Assembly: GCF_014218355.1 (NCBI RefSeq)
Contig: NZ_AP023368.1
Coordinates: 2,608,001-2,672,000, forward strand
Length of the DNA: 64,000 nt
Direction of reading: 5' to 3'
Origin: Anaerocolumna chitinilytica
GTDB lineage: Bacteria > Bacillota > Clostridia > Lachnospirales > Lachnospiraceae
Positions 33,989 through 42,511 of this stretch are shown here, in pieces. The position numbers and the translations under genes are program-made. Positions within the stretch are counted from its first letter, which is position 1; each line of letters begins with the position of its first letter. The notes under the pieces are model-generated. The model saw nothing but the letters and a program-made list of their open reading frames with translations, had not been told where the DNA came from and did not search any database.

Positions 33989-35386
33989 TTAATCCAGAAG
34001 ATAGGAATAGGTTTTTTGTAATACATTCTCCAAACCCTGTGATTTCAGATATGTCTTAAGATTTTCATCTCTTAATGTTAATAAATCAGAATAATTACTA
34101 TTAAAATCTAGTATCTTATTAGCAAGTCCGGGTATTTTCTTACCAGAGTGCGGCATGACACAGAAATCTTCAATTGTAGCATTAAAATAACTGCCATCGC
34201 TTGCCTGCTCATATTTCTCCAAAGTATAAGAGTTATCCTTCTCCTTGTGAAAGTTCATAGCAGAAGAGGCTACTCCGCCTCCGGTATAAATTAATGTATT
34301 CTCATATAATTTATAATAGTCATAAAGAGTTGTTAATAGTATTTTTAACTGATTTCCTTCTTCATAATAGCCGAAAACATGCGGTGTAACAATGACAAAA
34401 CCCATATCATCATCATGTCTTATCTGGGTTTCTGTTTCATAGACAAGCTTCAACAATTTATCATTTCCTTGATAGGTAAAGTCAGGCAGAACCGTCTCAG
34501 GCTTAATATACAGATTTTGATACCACTCTATTGGGCTAATATCATCAGCTTTCTTATCGCAACGATTACCTAAAATGTCATCACATAAATTCATCATTAT
34601 TGTTCCCTTGGCAGTATTTCCTTCACCTTTATAAAAGAGGGAGAGCATATAATAAAGGGCGTTGTCACCATGGTGAAGGATATCTTCGTAATTTTGTTTA
34701 CAATCTGAATCCTTACCATTTTTGGATAGAGAAGTAAGAATAATACTGAGATCTTTATCAACATCGGTTGAAACAGTTCCATCGTCGATTAAAAGACTGA
34801 ACAAGGTTCCATAATCTTTAAGAGGAACCATCATGCGTTGGTTTACCTTAACGGACTGGATATAGGGTATACCATTCTGCTGATATAAATAATAGTCTGA
34901 AGAAGGGGTATATTGGTTGTAATTAATGTGAAGCTTATAACATTTATCCAAAGTACTAATATCGATGCCAGGAATGATAGAATCGGATGTGTAATAATAG
35001 CAACGATTAATAATTTGATCAGCCAATGTCATAAAATCTTTTGAGGTAATAGTTATCGTAAGATTCATACCTGTTAAAGGGCCGGTTAACTTGTAGGAGG
35101 AACCTTCTGGAGCATTCATGCCAGGCTGTATGATAAAGTCTGAGTTTAATGCTTCCTTTTTATCAACAAGTCCGTTGGTATTAATATAGTAATCTGATAT
35201 TGAGGTTTCACTGGGGTTAGTTATTGCTGTCTGCTTTAGAGAAATTTGCTTTTGATAAGAAGATATAAGCAAGTTTACACAGAAAATAAAGATAACTGCT
35301 AATAACAGTGAAAGTCTGAGAATTTTTGTTTTATCGGATATTAGGTTTTTAATAAGTTCTTTTATGGTTGTTATGAAGCTTTTCAT
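33989..35386 (-). CDS. Membrane-anchored protein of unknown function
   Basis: A 465-residue protein I do not recognise. One membrane helix near the start (residues 23-43, LRLSLLLAVIFIFCVNLLIS) anchors a large outer domain rich in Tyr, Asp and Ser, with LTGPLTGMNLTITITSKDF and MMNLCDDILGNRCDKK as memorable stretches. No enzyme motif is visible. A GGAGGAG site precedes the ATG. It follows the DtxR-type regulator by 21 nt on the same strand, so the two are probably one unit and this may be a metal-responsive surface protein; that is context only. Confidence 0.7.
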   Translation of the reverse strand: MKSFITTIKELIKNLISDKTKILRLSLLLAVIFIFCVNLLISSYQKQISLKQTAITNPSETSISDYYINTNGLVDKKEALNSDFIIQPGMNAPEGSSYKLTGPLTGMNLTITITSKDFMTLADQIINRCYYYTSDSIIPGIDISTLDKCYKLHINYNQYTPSSDYYLYQQNGIPYIQSVKVNQRMMVPLKDYGTLFSLLIDDGTVSTDVDKDLSIILTSLSKNGKDSDCKQNYEDILHHGDNALYYMLSLFYKGEGNTAKGTIMMNLCDDILGNRCDKKADDISPIEWYQNLYIKPETVLPDFTYQGNDKLLKLVYETETQIRHDDDMGFVIVTPHVFGYYEEGNQLKILLTTLYDYYKLYENTLIYTGGGVASSAMNFHKEKDNSYTLEKYEQASDGSYFNATIEDFCVMPHSGKKIPGLANKILDFNSNYSDLLTLRDENLKTYLKSQGLENVLQKTYSYLLD

Positions 35387-35407
35387 AAGCTCCTCCTGGC
35401 TAGAAAT

Positions 35408-35770
35408 TTATTTCTTGAAACATTTTTTGATACATTCGTAACTCTCAGTGCTGATTACATGTTCTATCTTACAGGCATCTTCAGCGGCTGTCTCACTATT
35501 GACACCGATAGAGATTAGCAATTCCGTTAGTGTTTTATGGCGGTCATAGATTTGAGCAGCTACTTTATATCCTTCTTCTTCCAGAGTAATATATCCGTTC
35601 TCATCCACCTGGATAAAACCATTTTCCCTTAACTTTTTCATAGCAACGCTGACACTTGGCTTTGTAAATCCCATCTCTGTAGCAATATCAACCGAACGGA
35701 CCTTGCCGACTCTTTCTTTTAAAATTAGTATCATCTCTAGATAGTTTTCTGCGGATTCTTTTATTTGCAT
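35408..35770 (-). CDS. DtxR/MntR-family metal-dependent regulator
   Basis: A 120-residue regulator: winged helix (VRSVDIATEMGFTKPSVSVAMKKLRENGFI) and a dimerisation region with metal-binding-type residues (YDRHKTLTELLISIGV, EDACKIEHVIS). The E-D-A-C-K-I-E-H stretch is the hallmark of the family. It lacks the third SH3-like domain, as in MntR. GAGG precedes the ATG. It would bind Mn or Fe and control the anchored protein that follows. TATCATA/TATGATA arms at 35834-35840 and 35852-35858, upstream of it, may be its own operator. Confidence 0.82.
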   Translation of the reverse strand: MQIKESAENYLEMILILKERVGKVRSVDIATEMGFTKPSVSVAMKKLRENGFIQVDENGYITLEEEGYKVAAQIYDRHKTLTELLISIGVNSETAAEDACKIEHVISTESYECIKKCFKK

Positions 35771-35964
35771 ACCATATCACCTCAATTAAATGAATTATTT
35801 CTTAAGTGGAAAAATATTTAACTAATATCATAGTATCATATTTTTTCAATTTATGATATGATAAATGGAAATTGCTGAGAAAAATGTAGTGACACCCGTA
35901 GGCTATCTACTCGAAGGATACAAACGAACTTAGGTAACAGGTATCAGTACGAAGGAGCTATTAC

Positions 35965-35988
35965 ATGTTTGAAATCAGGAGTTTTTAA
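35965..35988 (+). CDS. Candidate seven-codon leader peptide (MFEIRSF)
   Basis: ATG to TAA gives MFEIRSF, with an ideal GAAGGAG site ending 7 nt upstream. It lies 26 nt before the acetyltransferase-nitrilase start and partly inside CAGG/CCTG arms (35976-35994) that could form a small hairpin. Leader peptides of this kind regulate some antibiotic-resistance genes by ribosome stalling. Nothing else supports expression. Confidence 0.35.
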   Translation: MFEIRSF

Positions 35989-36014
35989 AACCTGTATTGG
36001 GGAGAGAGATTATT

Positions 36015-37202
36015 ATGATAAGATATAGAATGCTGAAGCAGAATGACGAAGAAAAAAAGGAATATCACAGAATGCGGCATACCTTATGGCCAAAGCATGA
36101 TGAAGCGGATTTGTACGAAGAAATGCTGAAAATAGCAGGAGGAACACCTTTTTATAAAAATGAATTGTCCTGGACCGTATTTGTTGCTGAAAGAGAAGAC
36201 GGAAGGTTGGGAGGATTTATAGAAATTACCCTTTATCCTTCTCTATCCTTTTGCAGCACATCCCCGGTAGCGTATATCGAAGGCTGGTTTGTTGATGATG
36301 ACCTGCGCAGGTGCGGAGTTGGAAAAGCATTAGTTGAAACCGCAATAAATTGGGCTGCTGAAAACGGATGTACTGAAATGGCTAGTGATGTAGAACTGGG
36401 AAACTTGATTAGCCAGCTTGCACATCAGGCGCTGGGATTTAGAGAAGATCATAAAGACAATGTTTGTATATATTATAAGAGAAGTATAGTTAAGTCAAAA
36501 ATTAAGATAACCCTTGTCATACCCAAAAAAGGGGAAGATTTGAAGGAAATGGAAAAGTTCTTAAAACAAGAAGAAGCGGATATTTATATATTTCCTGAAG
36601 GCTTTTTGGAGACAGAGCAATTAACAGAGGCACTTCAATTGATAAAAGAAACCGGCAGATATGTAATAACCGGTTTAAAAGACACCAGAACAGAGAATTC
36701 CTACCAGACGGCACTGATTATTGATAAAGGGATTATAGTAGGGGATTACAGAAAGAACATCCTGACACAAGGAGAGAAGGCAAAGGGAAGAGTACCTGGA
36801 GAGAGCATCTATTGTCTGGATACAAAATATGGAAAAATCGGTATTCCAATCTGTTATGAGATACACTTCCCGGAAGTACCAAGAGTAATGGCTTTAGAAG
36901 CTCCCTTTATGTTAGTAAATCTGATCGGTACAGGGATGTATCATGAACAGCAGTATGATCAATGGACGACGTTGGCAAAAGCAAGAGCAATTGAAAATGA
37001 GGTCTATGTTCTTGGCTGTTCTCATTATGCCGGTGAAATCCCTCTGGCATTTGCTTTTTCACCAAAAGGTGAATTGCTTGTACAAAATAAGAAGCAATAT
37101 GGCAGTATTAGTTTACATATTGATAGGAAGGAAAGCTATATAAGAGAAATATCCTATCATTTGGACCGTTTACCGGATCGTTTTGTAAAGCTTTGTGAAT
37201 AA
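36015..37202 (+). CDS. AAC(6')-like acetyltransferase fused to a nitrilase-type amidohydrolase
   Basis: A 395-residue two-domain protein. Residues 1-160 match AAC(6') aminoglycoside acetyltransferases: RHTLWPKHDE, CSTSPVAYIEGWFVDDDLRRCGVGKALVE, CTEMASDVELGN and AHQALGF. Residues 165-395 form a carbon-nitrogen hydrolase domain with the Glu-Lys-Cys triad: FPEGF, YRKNILTQGE, and IPICYEIHFPEVPRV. The nitrilase part is full length, so this is not a truncated gene. It could acetylate and hydrolyse one substrate, or protect against an aminoglycoside-like compound; activity is unproven. GGGGAGAG precedes the ATG at 36015. Confidence 0.82.
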   Translation: MIRYRMLKQNDEEKKEYHRMRHTLWPKHDEADLYEEMLKIAGGTPFYKNELSWTVFVAEREDGRLGGFIEITLYPSLSFCSTSPVAYIEGWFVDDDLRRCGVGKALVETAINWAAENGCTEMASDVELGNLISQLAHQALGFREDHKDNVCIYYKRSIVKSKIKITLVIPKKGEDLKEMEKFLKQEEADIYIFPEGFLETEQLTEALQLIKETGRYVITGLKDTRTENSYQTALIIDKGIIVGDYRKNILTQGEKAKGRVPGESIYCLDTKYGKIGIPICYEIHFPEVPRVMALEAPFMLVNLIGTGMYHEQQYDQWTTLAKARAIENEVYVLGCSHYAGEIPLAFAFSPKGELLVQNKKQYGSISLHIDRKESYIREISYHLDRLPDRFVKLCE

Positions 37203-37205
37203 AGA

Positions 37206-37245
37206 TAAGGGTACCTATGAAGTTATTAAAACATAGGTGCCCTTA
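37206..37245. terminator. Bidirectional terminator
   Basis: A 14-bp stem with one G-U pair (37206-37219 with 37232-37245), followed by a T-rich stretch, lies between converging genes. Confidence 0.75.
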
Positions 37246-37283
37246 ATTGTTTTAAGATATAGGTGCCATATGTAACAGTGATT

Positions 37284-39125
37284 TCACTTGGATATAGTTA
37301 TATCAATATAATTAGGCACAGATTCTGCGCCATCCTTTACAGAATGCAAGTATATTCGGTAGCTTCCGCCTGGTTGAAACAAAGACTTATCCAGTATGAT
37401 ATTGCTATCCTTTATATCTGATTGTGAAAAAATTTGAGTCCAGCTGTTAGTATCTGTAACTACAGCGGTATAGCTATCAGCTGAATCGTTAAGTTCCCAT
37501 TGTACATTTATGTCTGATAGTGACATAGCAGTTCCGGTTTTCGGAGCTATAATTTCAGGCGGCAGCAATTGTTTAAAAAGAATATCAATATAACTTGGAG
37601 CGGATTGAACGTCTCCCTTCTCAGAATGTACGTATATACGGTAACACCCGCCTGCTTTGAATATTGTTTTATTTAACAAGAGTGAGTTGTCGGTAATATT
37701 TTCTTCTGTAAATATTTTCGTCCAGCTGTTGGTATCTGTTACAACAACACAATAACCGGTTGCTATTGCTACGGGCTCCCATTGGATGTCCAAATCGGAC
37801 AACGATAAAGAGGTTGCTGAAGATGTTGTAATTTTAGGAGAGGGTAACTCTTCTATATTAATATCAATATAAGCAGGTACAGAATATAGATCATTAACTG
37901 CAGAATGTATATAAATACGATAACTTCCCCCAGGTTTAAAAAAAGAGTCTTTCAAAAGATATGAATTCCCTTGGATATTAGTTTTTTTAAATATTTTCTT
38001 CCAGTTGTTAGTATCCGTAAGAACTAAGGAATAGCTGGTGGCAGAATTAACTGGTTTCCATTGTACCTTAATGTCTGTGAGAGGAAGAACCCCCCCGGTT
38101 TTAGGACTGGTTATTTTAGGTTTTAAAGGTTTAGCTTCTTTTGTACCGGAGGAAGAGGAGATATTATTTTTTTTAGCTTTTGTTTTCTTTACTGAGGGTA
38201 AATTACTTATAGAAATCTTACTCTGGTTTGACAAGTCCGATGTGGTATGGTTACTGGAGGCCGGTGAGTGAGTTTCATTATTTATACTTGGGGTTTTGGT
38301 CAATGCATTCTCTGATATGTCATTTCCGTTTAATATTTTAGAGGTTTCTGCGGCAACACCTGTTGGCAGGACCGAGTTTAGGTTATCAGGGGACTCGGGA
38401 TGATGATGGGTGAATATGAAAACGTATGATATCAATATTAATAGTAGGCTTAACACAGCATGAACATATTTCATCTGCAAAAATTTAGGAAACTCTCTTT
38501 TTTTAGAATTCGGTTCATCTTTTATATCACGAGGTGAGTTCTTATGGGTGGTTTCTGCTTCAGTTACTTTAGCATGAAGCAGAAAGGTATTTTCTTTCAA
38601 TAAATAAGGTAAAAATTTATCTTTATTTTTTAAAAGATAGAGAAGCTCCTTTGTTGCCTTGAATAAAGCATTGGAATCATCCTCTGCAATTCTTAAAACC
38701 CATATGTCAACATTATCTCTAATTAGATTACCGGCATATGAGGTGAATTCATCTGATTTTAATATACAGAGTATTCTGTCCTTTAAAAGACTATATTTAC
38801 CCTTATCCTTACAGCATTCAATGATGTATTCCAAGATGGAGTTTATGATAATCAAATATTTTGGACTTGAAATACCATTTATCCAATTGTGAAAATTTCC
38901 TTCATTAACCTCAAAATCAAATTCCGGTGAATCTGCGGCATCATCTATGTAAAAATTCAAATAAGCATAATCATTATAGTTATATCCATATGTTTTTCTT
39001 TTTTTACTGTAATTATTAATATTTGCGGCATGGGCTGCATAACCGACGCTAATAGGATAAATTTCCTTGAAGATAGTTTTGTAAATCGCAGAAAGCAGTT
39101 GTTTTCTTACATCGATATGGCTCAT
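37284..39125 (-). CDS. Anchored protein with three fibronectin-like repeats
   Basis: A 613-residue protein I cannot assign to a family. The N-terminal 215 residues are cytosolic, with Tyr/Asn-rich sequence (SKKRKTYGYNYNDYAYLNFY) and no known motif. A membrane helix at about 224-243 is followed by a Ser/Thr/Asn-rich stalk and three repeats of about 90 residues (starting near 330, 424 and 516). Each repeat has a WKPVNSATSY/WEPVAIATGY-type core, a VTDTNSWTKIF motif and ends in SYRIYIHS, a fibronectin type III-like layout. It may display a binding domain on the surface. AAGG is the only ribosome site, 12 nt before the ATG. Confidence 0.7.
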   Translation of the reverse strand: MSHIDVRKQLLSAIYKTIFKEIYPISVGYAAHAANINNYSKKRKTYGYNYNDYAYLNFYIDDAADSPEFDFEVNEGNFHNWINGISSPKYLIIINSILEYIIECCKDKGKYSLLKDRILCILKSDEFTSYAGNLIRDNVDIWVLRIAEDDSNALFKATKELLYLLKNKDKFLPYLLKENTFLLHAKVTEAETTHKNSPRDIKDEPNSKKREFPKFLQMKYVHAVLSLLLILISYVFIFTHHHPESPDNLNSVLPTGVAAETSKILNGNDISENALTKTPSINNETHSPASSNHTTSDLSNQSKISISNLPSVKKTKAKKNNISSSSGTKEAKPLKPKITSPKTGGVLPLTDIKVQWKPVNSATSYSLVLTDTNNWKKIFKKTNIQGNSYLLKDSFFKPGGSYRIYIHSAVNDLYSVPAYIDINIEELPSPKITTSSATSLSLSDLDIQWEPVAIATGYCVVVTDTNSWTKIFTEENITDNSLLLNKTIFKAGGCYRIYVHSEKGDVQSAPSYIDILFKQLLPPEIIAPKTGTAMSLSDINVQWELNDSADSYTAVVTDTNSWTQIFSQSDIKDSNIILDKSLFQPGGSYRIYLHSVKDGAESVPNYIDITISK

Positions 39126-39324
39126 ATGATATTTTACCTTCTTTCCAGATAAATTTTTATATATTTAATCCATTTAAGGAAAACTATAATGTATTTATAT
39201 GATATTTTATGCTATTATTTTCCATACAGATGTCTAATTAAACAGTATTATAGCATTTATAGTATTTATTTGGAAGGAAAGATTTTTACATGTTAAAGAT
39301 TTAATGGGTCAGGCTGAAATGTGA

Positions 39325-39514
39325 GTTTATATAGATTTATAATCAGCAGAGCCAAGCGGAGAGTGGAAGTAACTGAGCTTTTCGATGGGTTTACATATTA
39401 TAAGAAAATACTTAAAAGTGCTTATATAAACCTCCTACAGTTTCATGTAAGCATAGGTAAGTTCATTTGTAAATGAATTTGCCAATAAAAACTGTTTCTT
39501 CGGAAACAGTTTTT
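39325..39514 (+). ncRNA. Candidate structured RNA ending in a UUCG terminator
   Basis: Nested helices can form: 39325-39333 with 39423-39431 (9 bp), 39337-39343 with 39397-39403 (7 bp), and a terminator-like 12-bp stem 39487-39498 with 39503-39514 closed by a UUCG tetraloop and five Ts. No gene overlaps it. The sequence matches no RNA class I know. The gap 39126-39834 otherwise holds only a 63-codon reading frame (39555-39746) without support. Confidence 0.35.
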
Positions 39515-39768
39515 AGAACGGCTGCACGTTTCATTATTTCCTTCTTCAAGTCTGGTGGGGAAATACGGTATTAACAGTATCATTATCGCCGTTTTGCTCT
39601 GCAAGTGCAGCCTTTCTTCTGTGAGGATTCGAAGGATACTACAATTTAAACATAGCTATTGGTCAAATATGTGGAAATATTATCGAATCTTTTTAAAGTT
39701 AAAATTTATAATTGTAAATTGTTATACTGTAAATATCCTACTCTGAATGTAAGGAAATATGTAAAAAT

Positions 39769-39808
39769 CTGCCGCATAACTTAAATGGCAGTAAAAGTTA
39801 TGCGGCAG
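39769..39808 (-). terminator. Terminator of the phosphorylase-GH3 operon
   Basis: A 14-bp perfect stem (39769-39782 with 39795-39808) followed on minus by an A-T5 tail, 26 nt after the GH3 stop. Confidence 0.85.
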
Positions 39809-39834
39809 TTCCAAATAAGGGTATATAATTTAAT

Positions 39835-42429
39835 TTATTGCTCTTCCCAATACTTTTTACAGCTATTGGAAGTCATTACATAGGTCAGGAATCGAAGAGC
39901 TGATTTTCTAAGCTCAGATAATGTTACCCGTCCTTCCTGAAAACCGGTAAGTACTTGCTCTATGACCGGAGGTCCGCCCGGCATGATAACATCATTTCCT
40001 GCTGCTATGGCATCTGCACCGTCTACTACAATATCCATGTCTCCCCAATCGGTTACAACAATTCCTTCATAACCCCATTCTTCTCTTAGGATACCTTCGC
40101 AGAGGTCAAGATTGCCGGCTGCAAATATACCGTTTATCTTATTAAAGGAGGTCATAAGAGTAGATACCTTGCTGTTTTTTACAACCATTTCAAAAGGTTT
40201 TAAATACAATTCTCTGGCAGTTCGTTCCTCAACAATGGAATCCAACGCATCAAAGGAATTTTTTGTACTGCCTCTTCGATATGTTTCCTGTTCATTGAGC
40301 GCAAAGTGTTTCGGGCAGGTAGTTATTCCGATTTCTTCGGCACCAAGTGTGATGGCAAGACCACAATAACCGGTATGTCTCGGATCTTCGGAATAATATT
40401 CAAAATTACGGCCGCCAATAGGATTTCTCTGTAGATTTATTCCGGGTGCAAGCCAGCTGTCCACATCTAGACCGGAAGCTTCTGCTGCACAGGCTGTACC
40501 AAATTCTTTTAATAAGTCCATATTAAAAGTACAGGCCATAGAGATTCCCGTAGGCCAAGCTGTTAGCTGAACGCCTGCAGGACCATCTTTGTAAAAAACA
40601 GAGGGGATTCCGTATTTTGTAAGGGCAGGGGAGATATATCCTGCAAACCCTGTGGGATGAGTGGAAACAGCAATATCTGTGCCGTCACTGTATTGAATAG
40701 TGGATGCATATTTACCACCCATACCGCCAAAGGGAAGTCCTGGACCATAACCATTTAACAATACTGCCAGTTCTTCCGGAGTCATTTTCTCAACCAATTC
40801 TTCCAAGGTGCAATGACCATCTTTTACATCCTTTAAAGTAAAAGCTTGCATTGAGACAGGCTTTCGTGCTTCTTTATCAGATAGAGAAGAGGAGCAGGAT
40901 GCGGCAGCTATTGATTTTTTACTTTCATTAAAATCCTTTTGCAGCAGTGTTAATAAGCATGGAGCATTATGTTTCTCAACTTCTTCCGTAGAGTAGGAGT
41001 AGGAAGCCGCACCTTTGTTGCTTAAAAATGCAAGCTTGCCTTTATTGGAAGAATTAAGTGAGAGTCTGTTACTGTAGCTGGCAGTAACAATGGTTTCTTC
41101 AGCTTGTACCTTTCCGATAATTTTTGTATTTCTGGAAGAGTTACCAAGTCGTAAGAAGTATTGTCCATTTTCTATAATATAGGAAGCAGATGCTTCGTCG
41201 TAACTTGCCAGTTCTTTTAATGGGAAACTAAGAGTCATCTCTTCTGTTTCGCCGGGAGCCAATTCTTTCGTTTTAGCATAAGTAAGCAATTCTTGATAGG
41301 GCTTTTCTAAACAGCCGGAAGGAGCACTTACATAGAGCTGTACCACTTCTTTTCCGGAATAGAGTGTGCTTACATTAGTGACATTGGCAATTATCTGCAG
41401 ATTTTCGCCTTCCCTGCAGGCATAGGAATATGCTATGTGAAAGTCAGCGTAAGATAATCCGTAACCAAAAGGGTACATGACAGGAACATTAAAGGTATCA
41501 AAATACCGATAACCCATGTAAATGCCTTCTTTGTATACTGCGACAGGCCTTTTGGAAAAGTCTTCCTGGCTTTTGACTTTCGGGTTTCGGTTATCTTTGG
41601 CAGATAAACCGAAATCTTCGTATGTTAATATGGTATCGGGTCTGTCCTTATCCGTAAAGAAGAGTTCCGAAGAGGGGTAAGCTTCATAGGAATAAGCTAT
41701 GGTTGAAGGTAACTTACCACTGGGAACAGCCTTACCGGTAATGATATCAGCAAGAGCAGCAGCTCCTTGTTCTCCTGCCGTACCTAAAAATAATATGGAG
41801 CGGACAGAAGGATAAGACTGTATTAAACTTAAATCTACAAAGCCATTTATATTAAGCACTACTACAACATTTTCAAAATGGGCTGTTATTCTATGAAGTA
41901 AGTCCTTTTCAGAGGCAGTCAGATAATAGTCATCCTGAACACGTCGGTCACATTCTTCACCACCGGAAGCTCGTCCCAGTATAAAAAATGCAGTATGAGT
42001 GGAAGGAATTGATGTAAGGATTTCCTCGTTAATAGAAAATTCCTCTATGGGAGCCTTATATTTTCCGAAAATCTCATAAATTAGTCCGCTGTTAAGAAGT
42101 TCCTTGAACTTATTACGTTCTTCCTCCGGATCAGGAGCATTTTCTCTTTCGGTATCCAAAGCATTTTTATAAAAGGCTTCCAGAGCAGGGTCTAAGGTCA
42201 ACCCTGCTTTTATAAACTCCTCAGTAATAAGTGTAGTTTCATCGGAAGCAGTAGCGCCGGAACCGCTGCCGCCTATCAGCGTATCAAGTTGCGCACGTCC
42301 AAAGATTGCAATAGGTGCACCGGATTTTAAGGGTAGGAGAGCATTGTCGTTTTTTAATAGAACGATTCCTTCAGAGGCCAATTTCTTGGCTAACGAAAGT
42401 CGGGCTTCCTTTGATTCATAGGTAAGCAT
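39835..42429 (-). CDS. GH3 beta-glucosidase, circularly permuted
   Basis: An 864-residue glycoside hydrolase. The order of domains is reversed from the usual GH3: the (alpha/beta)6 domain comes first (LASEGIVLLKNDNALLPL), then the fibronectin-like domain (GKEVVQLYVSAP, PGETEEMTLSFPL), then the catalytic (alpha/beta)8 barrel at the C terminus with the nucleophile Asp D794 in VVTDWGDM, KHFALNEQE and GRNFEYYSEDP. This form is known in Ruminococcus and Butyrivibrio. It would remove glucose from the non-reducing end of short beta-glucans, in the cytosol (no signal peptide). AAAGGAG precedes the ATG. It follows the phosphorylase gene in one operon. Confidence 0.9.
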   Translation of the reverse strand: MLTYESKEARLSLAKKLASEGIVLLKNDNALLPLKSGAPIAIFGRAQLDTLIGGSGSGATASDETTLITEEFIKAGLTLDPALEAFYKNALDTERENAPDPEEERNKFKELLNSGLIYEIFGKYKAPIEEFSINEEILTSIPSTHTAFFILGRASGGEECDRRVQDDYYLTASEKDLLHRITAHFENVVVVLNINGFVDLSLIQSYPSVRSILFLGTAGEQGAAALADIITGKAVPSGKLPSTIAYSYEAYPSSELFFTDKDRPDTILTYEDFGLSAKDNRNPKVKSQEDFSKRPVAVYKEGIYMGYRYFDTFNVPVMYPFGYGLSYADFHIAYSYACREGENLQIIANVTNVSTLYSGKEVVQLYVSAPSGCLEKPYQELLTYAKTKELAPGETEEMTLSFPLKELASYDEASASYIIENGQYFLRLGNSSRNTKIIGKVQAEETIVTASYSNRLSLNSSNKGKLAFLSNKGAASYSYSTEEVEKHNAPCLLTLLQKDFNESKKSIAAASCSSSLSDKEARKPVSMQAFTLKDVKDGHCTLEELVEKMTPEELAVLLNGYGPGLPFGGMGGKYASTIQYSDGTDIAVSTHPTGFAGYISPALTKYGIPSVFYKDGPAGVQLTAWPTGISMACTFNMDLLKEFGTACAAEASGLDVDSWLAPGINLQRNPIGGRNFEYYSEDPRHTGYCGLAITLGAEEIGITTCPKHFALNEQETYRRGSTKNSFDALDSIVEERTARELYLKPFEMVVKNSKVSTLMTSFNKINGIFAAGNLDLCEGILREEWGYEGIVVTDWGDMDIVVDGADAIAAGNDVIMPGGPPVIEQVLTGFQEGRVTLSELRKSALRFLTYVMTSNSCKKYWEEQ

Positions 42430-42511
42430 TCGTAACTCCTTTCATGAATATCAAATCTTGAAAACACTTTTATTTTCTTAATCTGGTATTTTTGTTTATC
42501 CTTAACTTCAA

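Noticed and set aside
35877..36014. Riboswitch before the acetyltransferase-nitrilase gene
   Set aside because: No known conserved core or stable multi-stem fold could be recognised; a leader peptide explains the spacing better.
39555..39746. 63-codon plus-strand reading frame in the 39126-39834 gap
   Set aside because: No convincing ribosome site or domain; composition like random A/T-rich sequence.
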